From positions 1 through 44,575 of the forward strand of contig NZ_WJSP02000005.1 of the NCBI RefSeq assembly GCF_009720255.1: a stretch of DNA of 44,575 bases, in the 5' to 3' direction. The translations under genes were made by a program, and so were the position numbers. Below are positions 1 through 5,818 of this stretch, piece after piece. Numbering within the stretch: the first letter of the stretch is position 1; the number at the start of each line of letters is the position of its first letter. Source of the stretch: Agromyces humi (lineage in GTDB: Bacteria > Actinomycetota > Actinomycetes > Actinomycetales > Microbacteriaceae). The notes beneath the pieces were generated by a model. The model made no database searches. It saw only the letters and a list, made by a program, of their open reading frames with translations, and had not been told where the DNA came from.

Positions 1-2
1 CG

Positions 3-74
3 CATGAGGTAGACGACTCACACCTGATCAACCAGCAACGCCGCCACACCGTCTACGGATGGTGGGCCGACTAG
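3..74 (+). CDS. possible C-terminal tail of an upstream gene (partial)
   Basis: A frame open from the window edge ends at TAG 72-74 and would give about 23 residues (HEVDDSHLINQQRRHTVYGW, then WAD). Third positions are mostly C or G, as in real genes here, and no in-frame start codon is present. Against it, the window opens with CGCATGAGG, the 3' part of the intergenic promoter-like element, so this stretch may be leader rather than coding. Function unknown. Confidence 0.25.
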   Translation, partial: HEVDDSHLINQQRRHTVYGWWAD

Positions 75-89
75 AGAGGAAGCACGTGC

Positions 90-113
90 ATGGCACCGAG
101 CGCCGAGTCTTAG
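90..113 (+). CDS. possible 7-codon leader ORF (MAPSAES)
   Basis: ATG at 90 follows a GAGAGGA Shine-Dalgarno-like sequence and reads MAPSAES to TAG. A long hairpin starts 2 nt after the stop codon, at 116. The arrangement recalls a translated leader with an attenuator, but no codon bias points to a regulating amino acid. Speculative. Confidence 0.2.
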   Translation: MAPSAES

Positions 114-115
114 TG

Positions 116-158
116 ACCGTCGCGCACTGACCCGCCAACCCTGGCGGGCCGCGACGGT
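116..158 (+). terminator. two-tier GC-rich hairpin, terminator or attenuator
   Basis: ACCGTCGCG (116-124) pairs with CGCGACGGT (150-158). Inside, CCCGCC (131-136) pairs with GGCGGG (143-148). There is no T run after it, so intrinsic termination is uncertain. It stands in the leader of the gene starting at 177. Confidence 0.45.
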
Positions 159-176
159 CGGAGACGAGAACCGACC

Positions 177-545
177 ATGTCCCGCACCAACGCGCACACC
201 CCCGCATGCGTGCTGCAGCTCCGACCGGAGCACCAGATCCACATCAACCACTACTGCGGCCGAAACGGCCGAGCCTGCGACGCCGGCGAGACCGTCACCG
301 CCACCACCCTCACCCCGTGGTGCAGCTGGGACATCCCGTGGCAGGAAGAGCGCCGCCACTGGGGCGGGTACCGGAACGCGAAGAAGGACCGCCACGACGC
401 GTGGTGGGGCCCGGACCGCGCCCACACCCGCGACACCCTCCACGACCTCGTGAAGGCCCACCGCGGCGGCGACCTTCTCGACGACACCGACCAGCCCGAC
501 ACCGGCCACCGCCACACCCCGTGGCGCGGCGGGTACTGGGACTGA
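177..545 (+). CDS. hypothetical protein, His/Trp-rich
   Basis: A 122-residue soluble protein of unknown function. It is rich in His, Trp, Asp and Arg, with clusters such as WWGPDRAHTRDTLHD and a C-terminal TPWRGGYWD. It has two Cys (CGRNGRAC) and a third in PWCSW, too few and too irregularly spaced for a clear zinc finger. GAGACGAGAACCGACC precedes the ATG and supplies a weak Shine-Dalgarno. Third codon positions are strongly C/G. The gene lies 23 nt upstream of the gene at 569 and is probably cotranscribed with it. No family recognised. Confidence 0.75.
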   Translation: MSRTNAHTPACVLQLRPEHQIHINHYCGRNGRACDAGETVTATTLTPWCSWDIPWQEERRHWGGYRNAKKDRHDAWWGPDRAHTRDTLHDLVKAHRGGDLLDDTDQPDTGHRHTPWRGGYWD

Positions 546-568
546 CGACCACTGAACGGAGGAACACC

Positions 569-820
569 GTGACGAAGCTCATCGCGATTGACCCGCCCGG
601 CTGCGGCTGCACCGAGTGCATCGTCGGTGAGTACCGCCCGTTCGACCATGCCACCGCCGGTGAGCTGTACCTGCTGCTCACCGGCGAACTGGGCGACAAC
701 GTCGGGTACATCTCGGCCGGCGAGATCTCCGACGAGATCGACAGATTCACCGGCATGGACTGGAGCCTCGCGATCCAGCAAGCGAACGAAATCAGAAACG
801 CCAATCTCAGCCTGCGGTAA
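569..820 (+). CDS. hypothetical small protein with CGCxxC motif
   Basis: GTG start preceded by ACGGAGGAAC, a strong Shine-Dalgarno, giving 83 residues. The N-terminus holds CGCTEC (about residues 12-17), a possible metal-binding or redox pair. The rest is acidic and helical (AGELYLLLTGELGDN). Longer frames extend upstream, but the Shine-Dalgarno fixes this start. Unknown function. It lies directly before the first tRNA pair. Confidence 0.8.
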   Translation: MTKLIAIDPPGCGCTECIVGEYRPFDHATAGELYLLLTGELGDNVGYISAGEISDEIDRFTGMDWSLAIQQANEIRNANLSLR

Positions 821-850
821 GCAGGCGCGCCGGCCGTCAGGTCGGCACTC

Positions 851-922
851 GGCCCATTTGAGTAATGAAGCTCGGGGAGGTTCTCAGCCTCCAGGGAGCC
901 GGTTCAAGTCCGGCATGGGTCA
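851..922 (+). tRNA. tRNA-Glu (CTC), decodes GAG
   Basis: Acceptor GGCCCAT pairs with ATGGGTC. The anticodon arm is GGAGG-TTCTCAG-CCTCC and the T arm GCCGG-TTCAAGT-CCGGC. The 3' CCA is encoded (923-925). The D loop is short (AATGAA) and lacks the usual GG, which is atypical. Confidence 0.85.
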
Positions 923-924
923 CC

Positions 925-998
925 AGCGGTGTAGGGCAGTCCGGTAGCCCGCCTGGCTCATTCCCAGGAAGTCGCGGGTTCGAATCCCGTCACCGCAA
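925..998 (+). tRNA. tRNA-Met (CAT)
   Basis: Acceptor AGCGGTG against CACCGCA leaves the first pair (A-A) unpaired, as in initiator tRNAs. The anticodon arm is CCTGG-CTCATTC-CCAGG and the T arm GCGGG-TTCGAAT-CCCGT. CCA is encoded (999-1001). The anticodon stem lacks the three G-C pairs typical of initiators, so initiator or elongator (or lysidine Ile) identity is open. Position 37 is T, which is unusual. Nucleotide 925 is also the last A of the preceding CCA. Confidence 0.85.
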
Positions 999-1010
999 CC
1001 AACCAAGCGG

Positions 1011-1019
1011 CCGCGCATG
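1011..1019 (+). promoter_or_regulatory. CCGCGCATG element (leadered)
   Basis: Copy of the recurrent element, 36 nt before the gene at 1052. A predicted transcript would start near 1028, leaving room for the AAAGGA Shine-Dalgarno. Confidence 0.6.
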
Positions 1020-1051
1020 AACGCGACGACCGACTTCGAAAGGACCACCTC

Positions 1052-1603
1052 ATGGACCGCCCCGCCCTCGAGCGCAAACACGCCGACCTCGGCCTCCGGT
1101 TCACCCCCGGCGGTCTCGGATCCTTCCCGGTGCAGGCGTACGGGTGGTTGGGGGAGGACCGGTTCTACTTCCGGTTCCGGCACGACTGCGCGCAGTTGCG
1201 GGTCGGGCCGGTGGACGCGGCGTTGAACGAAGCGGAAGCGCTCCGGAGCGTGCAGCAGGAGGTGGCGTTCCGTGAACGGGACCAGATCAAGCTTGCGCTG
1301 CTCGGTCCGGACGCCGATGAGATGGAGCGCCGCTGGGCGGAGGTCCTCTCGTCCCGCCGGATCGGCAAGCGGCCGCAGCACGCAGGCACTCCGGACTTCT
1401 ACCCGAACCGCGTGACCCGGCACGCGTTCCGTTCCAATGTCACCGGTGAGGAGTACGCCGGGACCTTGGAGCGGGGCGAGTTCGTCGCGCTGTTCGAGGA
1501 GATGATGCTGGACCTGCAGCCTGTACCGGAGGAGCAGCAGATCAACGAGCACACCATCGAGTGGCTCCGGAAGGGCGGCCTCTGGCCGCTCGGGACGCTC
1601 TGA
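1052..1603 (+). CDS. hypothetical protein, 183 aa
   Basis: ATG at 1052 after GAAAGGACCACCTC (Shine-Dalgarno GAAAGGA). A soluble alpha/beta protein with an aromatic N-terminal part (GWLGEDRFYFRFRHDCAQL), a helical middle (EVAFRERDQIKLALL) and a C-terminal segment FVALFEEMMLDLQPVPEEQ. No signal peptide, membrane segment or known catalytic motif. It is the only gene between the Glu-Met tRNA pair and tRNA-Gly(CCC) and is preceded by the CCGCGCATG element. Family not recognised. Confidence 0.8.
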   Translation: MDRPALERKHADLGLRFTPGGLGSFPVQAYGWLGEDRFYFRFRHDCAQLRVGPVDAALNEAEALRSVQQEVAFRERDQIKLALLGPDADEMERRWAEVLSSRRIGKRPQHAGTPDFYPNRVTRHAFRSNVTGEEYAGTLERGEFVALFEEMMLDLQPVPEEQQINEHTIEWLRKGGLWPLGTL

Positions 1604-1619
1604 CCCGCTGCGAGCTGTT

Positions 1620-1629
1620 CCCGCGCATG
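1620..1629 (+). promoter_or_regulatory. CCCGCGCATG element before tRNA-Gly
   Basis: Element copy followed by TAG rather than a coding start. The next + feature is tRNA-Gly(CCC) at 1688, so this copy probably drives a tRNA. Confidence 0.6.
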
Positions 1630-1687
1630 TAGTTCACGGCGGCACGGCACCACCCCTTGAGGGCCAGGTGCTCTGCCGCCCCACTTT

Positions 1688-1760
1688 GCCGACGTGGCCC
1701 AACTGGTAGGGCATCTGCTTCCCAAGCAGAGGGTTGCGGGTTCGAGCCCCGTCGTCGGCT
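1688..1760 (+). tRNA. tRNA-Gly (CCC), decodes GGG
   Basis: Acceptor GCCGACG/CGTCGGC, anticodon arm TCTGC-TTCCCAA-GCAGA, T arm GCGGG-TTCGAGC-CCCGT. CCA is encoded at 1761-1763. Confidence 0.95.
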
Positions 1761-1764
1761 CCAG

Positions 1765-2310
1765 TCAGTCCCGGTCGCCGCGGCCTCCGCCGTCGCCCCA
1801 CCAGCCATCGTTGGTGTCGTCGTCGCGGTCCCGGCCGTGACGACCCCCACCCTCGACCGGCGCCGGCTCCTCAGTCGGCTCAACCTCCGGCTCAGGGACG
1901 TACTCATCCTCGGAGCTCGCCTGCTCCTGCAGCTCGGTGATCTGCTGCTGCAAGCGCGCCTGCTCGTCGAGGAGGCGTTGACGTTCCACGGCGTCCGCTG
2001 CAGCCTCAGCGAGAGCGATCTCAGTGTCGATCTGCTTGTCGAGATCCTGGCGGACGAGCTCCATCGCGTCGACGATCTTCCCAAACCGGGTGTCGTCGAC
2101 CTTCCCGGCTCCCCGGGCGGCGGTGAGAGCCGCGCCGAGCTCATCGAGCGCCCCGATGGCGGACTTCCAGTCACCTGCAGCGGAAGCTGTGCTCGCGTCC
2201 ACGACGTACCCGCGCAACGCGGCCGCGGTCGCCTGGTCGTACGCCGGCGCACACGCGGACAGGAAGAGGACCGCCGCCACAGCCATGACGGCGCGCACGC
2301 CCGAACGCAT
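1765..2310 (-). CDS. predicted lipoprotein with coiled coil and acidic/Pro-rich tail
   Basis: 181 residues. The start at 2310 is supported by AGGAG 5 nt upstream on the - strand. The N-terminus is a lipoprotein signal (RSGVRAVMAVAAVLFLSAC) with a lipobox LSAC, Cys about residue 20. Next come helical, Ala-rich sequence, a coiled coil rich in Glu and Gln (EQARLQQQITELQEQ), and a low-complexity acidic/Gly tail ending GGGRGDRD. It is probably anchored outside the membrane of the infected cell. A - strand -10 candidate TATCCT lies just upstream. One of the few - strand genes; possibly a lysogenic or exclusion function (inference). Confidence 0.85.
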   Translation of the reverse strand: MRSGVRAVMAVAAVLFLSACAPAYDQATAAALRGYVVDASTASAAGDWKSAIGALDELGAALTAARGAGKVDDTRFGKIVDAMELVRQDLDKQIDTEIALAEAAADAVERQRLLDEQARLQQQITELQEQASSEDEYVPEPEVEPTEEPAPVEGGGRHGRDRDDDTNDGWWGDGGGRGDRD

Positions 2311-2370
2311 CCCAACTCCTCTTGCCCGGATACGAGGATACGTGCCGCGGAGAGCGCCTCCGTACCTGAG

Positions 2371-2379
2371 CCGCGCATG
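2371..2379 (+). promoter_or_regulatory. CCGCGCATG element (leadered)
   Basis: Element copy 32 nt before the gene at 2403. The predicted start of transcription near 2388 lies just before the GAGGAGC Shine-Dalgarno. It faces away from the divergent lipoprotein gene. Confidence 0.65.
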
Positions 2380-2402
2380 AACTGATCGACTAGAGGAGCA
2401 GC

Positions 2403-2750
2403 ATGGACGAAGACGATTGGGCAGCCGAGTACCGCGCGACCCTCGAGCCACAGCAGACCTACCCGCCCGGCACCGCCTGGGCTGACCTGCCGGACACCAT
2501 CGAGCGGAAATGCTGCCTGTACAAGTCCTGCGGCAACACGACAATCGTGAAGACGGCCGTCCCGTTGATCGACCTGGACAGCCCGACAGGTTCGCGGCAC
2601 GGATACGTGTACGCCCGCGAAAGCAACGGCGACTACTACTTCCGGGTGTGCGACACCGTCGACGAGCTCATCGAACGGGTGTGCGACACCGTCGACGAGC
2701 TCATCGAACGGGTGAACGACCCGACGTACTGGCCGGTCCGGGAGGGCTGA
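2403..2750 (+). CDS. hypothetical protein with tandem 11-residue duplication
   Basis: 115 residues, ATG after AGAGGAGCAGC. An acidic N-terminus is followed by CCLYKSCGNTT (three Cys, possible metal site) and a beta-rich part (HGYVYARESNGDYYFRVC). Then VCDTVDELIER is repeated twice in direct tandem, owing to a perfect 33-bp DNA duplication. Unknown function; the first Cys cluster suggests a small zinc-binding protein. Confidence 0.8.
   Translation: MDEDDWAAEYRATLEPQQTYPPGTAWADLPDTIERKCCLYKSCGNTTIVKTAVPLIDLDSPTGSRHGYVYARESNGDYYFRVCDTVDELIERVCDTVDELIERVNDPTYWPVREG
2646..2711 (+). repeat. perfect 33-bp tandem duplication inside a gene
   Basis: Two identical 33-bp units (2646-2678 and 2679-2711) encode VCDTVDELIER twice. 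They keep the reading frame and differ at no base, which suggests a recent duplication. Confidence 0.95.
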
Positions 2751-2778
2751 CCGACCGCCGCCTTCTGGTGGCGGGCCA

Positions 2779-2852
2779 CGGGGTGTGGCGAAGTTTGGTA
2801 TCGCGCGCCGTTCGGGACGGCGAGGCCGCAGGTTCGAACCCTGTCACCCCGA
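2779..2852 (+). tRNA. tRNA-Pro (CGG), decodes CCG
   Basis: Acceptor CGGGGTG/CACCCCG, anticodon arm CGCCG-TTCGGGA-CGGCG, T arm GCAGG-TTCGAAC-CCTGT. No encoded CCA. Confidence 0.95.
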
Positions 2853-2932
2853 CGCGGGAGGGTCACACCTTCCACAACGACGCCGTCAAGCGGCCGAGCC
2901 ATCTGGGTGCGGCGGGGCGGACGGCGTCGTCC

Positions 2933-3005
2933 GGGCCTCTAGCTCAGTTGGTAGAGCAGCGTCCTTTTAAGTCGCGGGTCGTCGGTTCGAGCCCGACGGG
3001 GCCCA
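2933..3005 (+). tRNA. tRNA-Lys (TTT), decodes AAA/AAG
   Basis: Acceptor GGGCCTC/GGGGCCC with one G-T, anticodon arm GCGTC-CTTTTAA-GTCGC (one T-T mismatch), T arm GTCGG-TTCGAGC-CCGAC. CCA is not fully encoded. Confidence 0.9.
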
Positions 3006-3012
3006 CCCACAC

Positions 3013-3086
3013 GCACCGGTAGCTCAGCCCAGCAGAGCACCCGCCCGACACGCGGAAGGTCGCAGGAGCGAAGCCTGCCCGGTGCA
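3013..3086 (+). tRNA. divergent tRNA-Val-like gene (GAC)
   Basis: Acceptor GCACCGG/CCGGTGC and the D arm GCTC/GAGC are good, and CCA is encoded (3087-3089). The anticodon loop is CCGACAC, with C instead of the universal U at 33. The T loop is AGCGAAG, not TTCGAAT. The stems look maintained, so it is either a decoy or non-canonical tRNA or a decaying gene. Confidence 0.65.
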
Positions 3087-3114
3087 CCACCACCGCCCAC
3101 GCGGCGCACTACGT

Positions 3115-3187
3115 GCGGATGTCTTCCAGCAGTCCAGGATCCCCGGCTTCCACCCGGGCAACGCCGGTGCGAATCCGGTCATCCGCT
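3115..3187 (+). tRNA. tRNA-Gly (TCC), decodes GGA
   Basis: Acceptor GCGGATG/CATCCGC, anticodon arm CCCGG-CTTCCAC-CCGGG, T arm GCCGG-TGCGAAT-CCGGT. CCA encoded at 3188-3190. The D stem is weak (TTCC/GGAT) and the T loop has TGC for TTC. Confidence 0.8.
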
Positions 3188-3193
3188 CCAGTC

Positions 3194-3583
3194 TCAGAGT
3201 TCCCCAGCCTCAGCGCGGCGGAGGATCTCGTCCATGCCGGTCACCACGCCGTTCCAGTCCTCGCGGAGCATCTCCATCCACCGCGGGGCGACCTGAGCTG
3301 GTGGAGCACCGACAGAGAGCCCAAGGTCAGCGAAGCGGCGGCTGGAGGGGTCACCTTCCGCGCCTTCCTCTCCGAGTCCGAGCACAGACGTCCACCGGTT
3401 CCTGAGGGTGGTGAGGTCGAAGAACGCGATCTGGTGCGCCCGGACCCGAATCACCAGCCCGTCGGGGTGGTAGTCGGATTGCCGAATGGACGCCTGCACA
3501 CCGGGCCACATCGCGCGCAGGCGACCGTCGATGTCCTGCATGATCTTCTTCTCGAAGAACCCAGCCACGTCGCGTCCCTTCAT
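3194..3583 (-). CDS. hypothetical protein, 129 aa
   Basis: Reads KGRDVAGFFEKKIMQD from the ATG at 3583 on the - strand. Its end lies just beyond tRNA-Gly(TCC). A soluble protein with aromatic and charged segments (FFDLTTLRNRWTS, PRWMEMLREDWNGVVTG) and a helical C-terminus (EILRRAEAGEL). No strong Shine-Dalgarno is visible at this start; an in-frame ATG at 3667 would add 28 residues of less convincing composition. Family unknown. Confidence 0.7.
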   Translation of the reverse strand: MKGRDVAGFFEKKIMQDIDGRLRAMWPGVQASIRQSDYHPDGLVIRVRAHQIAFFDLTTLRNRWTSVLGLGEEGAEGDPSSRRFADLGLSVGAPPAQVAPRWMEMLREDWNGVVTGMDEILRRAEAGEL

Positions 3584-3729
3584 CGTCGGTGGATGGAGCC
3601 TATCGGTGCCGGCCAACCGGCAGTGATCGTCTTTTGCCACCCCCAACACTGGGAGTCCCATCCGCACGCCACCCTCGGTACCGTCGGAAGGCCCCCGCGC
3701 CCTACGGCGGACCTGAACGGAGATCAGTC

Positions 3730-4377
3730 ATGGTCGACATCACTCCCGGATCGGCAGACGGGCCGAGCGGCGCAACGGACAGCCACCCGGTCTCGGATCC
3801 CGTCCCGGGGGACGCACCCGTCGAGGCGACGGCGGCAACGCCGGCGCCGGGAGGACCACCTCCGGCTCCGCCGAGCACGGTAGGTCCCGTCTGGAAGGCG
3901 CCGTGGTTCCTACCGACCGTGGTCGGCGCGGGCGCCCTGGTTGTCGGAATCCTCGTCGGCGTAGCGATCGGCGTCCCGGTCGGATCCTCTGCAACCGAGT
4001 CGCGGCTGAAGCAGGAAGCGGCGTCCGCCGCTGCCGCCGCGGAGAAGGCAGCGGAAGAGGCGAAGTCCACGTTCTTCGCTGACGCCGTCAAGAAGTGCAA
4101 CCTCGTCGCGTACGCCGACGTCGAAGATGACGGCACCACCCTGATCATCGACGGTGAAGGGGAAGACGCGCTGTCAGGCGACATCGACTTCACCGGCCTG
4201 GACTGCGTCATCGACGCGGTCGGCACGCCGAGCCGTGTAAGGGAGCTGATGTACGAGACCCGCAGCCTCGACGGTCGCCAATCAGGCAACTGGGAGGCGG
4301 AGGACGCCGAGATCGAGGCGTCATGGTCGTACCACCCGGACGATGGACTGGACATCATCTTCGAGCTCGTAAACTGA
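3730..4377 (+). CDS. predicted single-pass membrane protein with extracytoplasmic domain
   Basis: 215 residues, ATG after GAACGGAGATCAGTC. The order is a Pro/Ala-rich cytoplasmic region (about 1-55), a strong hydrophobic segment around 58-85 (PTVVGAGALVVGILVGVAIG), an Ala/Glu coiled stretch (EAASAAAAAEKAAEEAKSTF) and a small beta-rich acidic domain with two Cys (KKCNLVAYADVED, FTGLDCVIDA) that could form a disulfide outside. The layout is common in actinobacterial membrane proteins of unknown role. Confidence 0.85.
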   Translation: MVDITPGSADGPSGATDSHPVSDPVPGDAPVEATAATPAPGGPPPAPPSTVGPVWKAPWFLPTVVGAGALVVGILVGVAIGVPVGSSATESRLKQEAASAAAAAEKAAEEAKSTFFADAVKKCNLVAYADVEDDGTTLIIDGEGEDALSGDIDFTGLDCVIDAVGTPSRVRELMYETRSLDGRQSGNWEAEDAEIEASWSYHPDDGLDIIFELVN

Positions 4378-4407
4378 TCCACGGCCTGGGCGGCCGCAAC
4401 GCCCCAC

Positions 4408-4480
4408 GCGGATGTAGCGCAGCTGGTAGCGCGTCACCTTGCCAAGGTGAAGGTCGCGGGTTCGAACCCCGTCATCCGCT
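4408..4480 (+). tRNA. tRNA-Gly (GCC), decodes GGC/GGU
   Basis: Acceptor GCGGATG/CATCCGC, anticodon arm TCACC-TTGCCAA-GGTGA, T arm GCGGG-TTCGAAC-CCCGT. With the CCC and TCC genes it completes the glycine set. Confidence 0.95.
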
Positions 4481-4545
4481 CAAATATCTGGCCGGTTGGG
4501 CGCCATCAGCCCCGGCCGACGCCGCCCCACCCAACACGTCATCAC

Positions 4546-4617
4546 GCGGCTGTAGCTCAGCGGAAGAGCGCCCGGTTTCGGCCCGGGGTGTCGGGAGTTC
4601 GAATCTCTCCAGTCGCA
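4546..4617 (+). tRNA. tRNA-Arg (TCG), decodes CGA
   Basis: Acceptor GCGGCTG/CAGTCGC, anticodon arm CCCGG-TTTCGGC-CCGGG, T arm GGGAG-TTCGAAT-CTCTC. A discriminator A is followed by CC but no A. Confidence 0.85.
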
Positions 4618-4620
4618 CCG

Positions 4621-4630
4621 CCCGCGCATG
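4621..4630 (+). promoter_or_regulatory. CCCGCGCATG element (leadered)
   Basis: Starts 4 nt after tRNA-Arg(TCG). Predicted transcript start near 4639, followed by GTGAGGAG and the ATG at 4657. Confidence 0.65.
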
Positions 4631-4656
4631 TACGTTCCCCACCTGTGAGGAGCCGC

Positions 4657-4863
4657 ATGCCGACCAGCACCGACCGTGCCGAACGCCCGGCCCGTCGGCC
4701 GGCGCGCACCCCGATCAGGGAGTTGAACCTCTACGACCTCGCCCGCCAGCGAACCACCGAGTCGGTCGGGGAAGCGGAGATCGACTGGATCCCCTCTGGG
4801 AAGTACCTCGACCAGGTTGCCGCGGTCATGGCTGGCGTCGGGCAGGACCGTTCCAGCGACTGA
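4657..4863 (+). CDS. hypothetical small protein, 68 aa
   Basis: ATG after TGTGAGGAGCCGC (Shine-Dalgarno GAGGAG). A basic, Arg/Pro-rich N-terminus (DRAERPARRPARTPIRE) precedes an acidic C-terminal helix (WIPSGKYLDQVAAVMAGVG). The basic stretch might bind nucleic acid. Unknown. It meets the - strand gene at 4868 tail to tail. Confidence 0.75.
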   Translation: MPTSTDRAERPARRPARTPIRELNLYDLARQRTTESVGEAEIDWIPSGKYLDQVAAVMAGVGQDRSSD

Positions 4864-4867
4864 GCTT

Positions 4868-5197
4868 TCAGGGCGCGGCGAGCACCGTGGACTGCGCGGC
4901 AAGTTTCCGTGCGGCTGACCGCGGTGACCCCAACGCAGAGGTGAGCTTGGACGTCCTGGTGACCGTTGCGGTGTCCGCCGCCGGGTACCAAGTGAACACA
5001 GCCTCCCACCACTTCAACTGGCACCGGTAGTACGCGTACATGCGGGTTTCGTCGGCGGCAACGAGGATCGCGGCGTGCTCCTCACCGGGCATCAGGTGGC
5101 ACCCCACGTCCGCCACCCTCAACTCGTTCGCCACGAGCTTGTCCAACTCGATCACCGTCGCAAACGTGTTCTGACGCTCCATATCGGATGATGGCAC
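4868..5197 (-). CDS. hypothetical protein, 109 aa
   Basis: A GTG start at 5197 on the - strand, preceded by AAGGAG at ideal distance, fixes the N-terminus (VPSSDMERQNTFATVIELDK). The protein has a helical N-terminus, VGCHLMPGEEHAAILVAADE, an aromatic patch YAYYRCQLKWWEAVFTW and a basic C-terminus. A -10 candidate TACAGT lies about 30 nt upstream. No motif recognised. It is one of five - strand genes and does not share the CCGCGCATG element. Confidence 0.8.
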   Translation of the reverse strand: MPSSDMERQNTFATVIELDKLVANELRVADVGCHLMPGEEHAAILVAADETRMYAYYRCQLKWWEAVFTWYPAADTATVTRTSKLTSALGSPRSAARKLAAQSTVLAAP

Positions 5198-5268
5198 GGC
5201 GGCTCCTTCGGGTTCCCAGTTCCGAGCACTGTACTGCTTCGCCGGCACCGTTCGGGAACCCATCTCTC

Positions 5269-5342
5269 GCCCCTGTAGCTCAGTTGGCAAGAGCGTCCCA
5301 CTCGTAATGGGAAGGTCACCGGTTCGATTCCGGTCAGGGGCT
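5269..5342 (+). tRNA. tRNA-Thr (CGT), decodes ACG
   Basis: Acceptor GCCCCTG/CAGGGGC, anticodon arm TCCCA-CTCGTAA-TGGGA, T arm ACCGG-TTCGATT-CCGGT. CCA encoded at 5343-5345. Confidence 0.95.
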
Positions 5343-5346
5343 CCAC

Positions 5347-5419
5347 GCGCTCGTAGTTCAGCGGAGAGAACGCTGGCTTGCGAAGCCAGAAGTCGCAGGT
5401 TCGAATCCTGCCGAGCGCA
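5347..5419 (+). tRNA. tRNA-Arg (GCG), decodes CGC
   Basis: Acceptor GCGCTCG/CGAGCGC, anticodon arm CTGGC-TTGCGAA-GCCAG, T arm GCAGG-TTCGAAT-CCTGC. CCA encoded at 5420-5422. Bacteria usually read CGC with an ACG anticodon deaminated at A34; a G34 tRNA needs no deaminase. Confidence 0.9.
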
Positions 5420-5487
5420 CCAATTACCTCACAGCCCGAGACCCGAAACCGCCTGCCGGGTACGCGGTCTTCCCCTACGACCGGTCG

Positions 5488-5497
5488 CCCGCGCATG
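5488..5497 (+). promoter_or_regulatory. CCCGCGCATG element, predicted leaderless start
   Basis: The C of CATG (5494) is 13 nt before the ATG at 5507 and no Shine-Dalgarno lies between. Confidence 0.7.
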
Positions 5498-5506
5498 TGA
5501 CGGGTG

Positions 5507-5818
5507 ATGGAACCGCTCACCTCGACGCTCACATGCCGGCTCTACACGTTCGCTCGACGTGCCGGCACCGCCCTGGCTGAGACGTACGACGTCACCGACC
5601 GCCGCGGCGACCTCATCGGGTACGTCCGGCTCCGCCACGGGGTCTTCAAGGCGGTCGCCTACCCGGCGAACGGCTCGAAACCCCTCGCCCTCGAGGTGGA
5701 GCTCGGCGGCCGGCGAGCCACGTTCACCACCGACCGGGAACGCCGCCGATACCTGGCGAAAGCAGCGACCGCCATCCGCAAAGCCATCAAGACCGCAGCC
5801 AAGGAGGCCGCCAGATGA
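5507..5818 (+). CDS. hypothetical protein, about 103 aa, upstream partner of RNA ligase
   Basis: Starts at ATG 5507 (or GTG 5504) only 13 nt after the CATG of the element, so it is probably translated from a leaderless mRNA. The N-terminal half is beta-rich (TCRLYTFARRAGTALAETYD, GYVRLRHGVFKAVAY). The C-terminus is a basic helix (YLAKAATAIRKAIKTAAKE). It overlaps the RNA ligase gene by 4 nt (ATGA), implying coupled translation; it may be an accessory or RNA-binding partner (inference). No family recognised. Confidence 0.75.
   Translation: MEPLTSTLTCRLYTFARRAGTALAETYDVTDRRGDLIGYVRLRHGVFKAVAYPANGSKPLALEVELGGRRATFTTDRERRRYLAKAATAIRKAIKTAAKEAAR

Noticed and set aside
1621-1632. ATG inside the recurrent element as a start codon
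   Set aside because: In many copies it is followed at once by TAG or TGA, and the conserved part lies upstream of the ATG, so it is not a translation signal.
3600-3660. TGCCGG/CCGGCA hairpin followed by CTTTT on + as a terminator
   Set aside because: No + strand gene ends before it (the gene there is on -); it may be the upstream region of the - strand gene, so function cannot be assigned.
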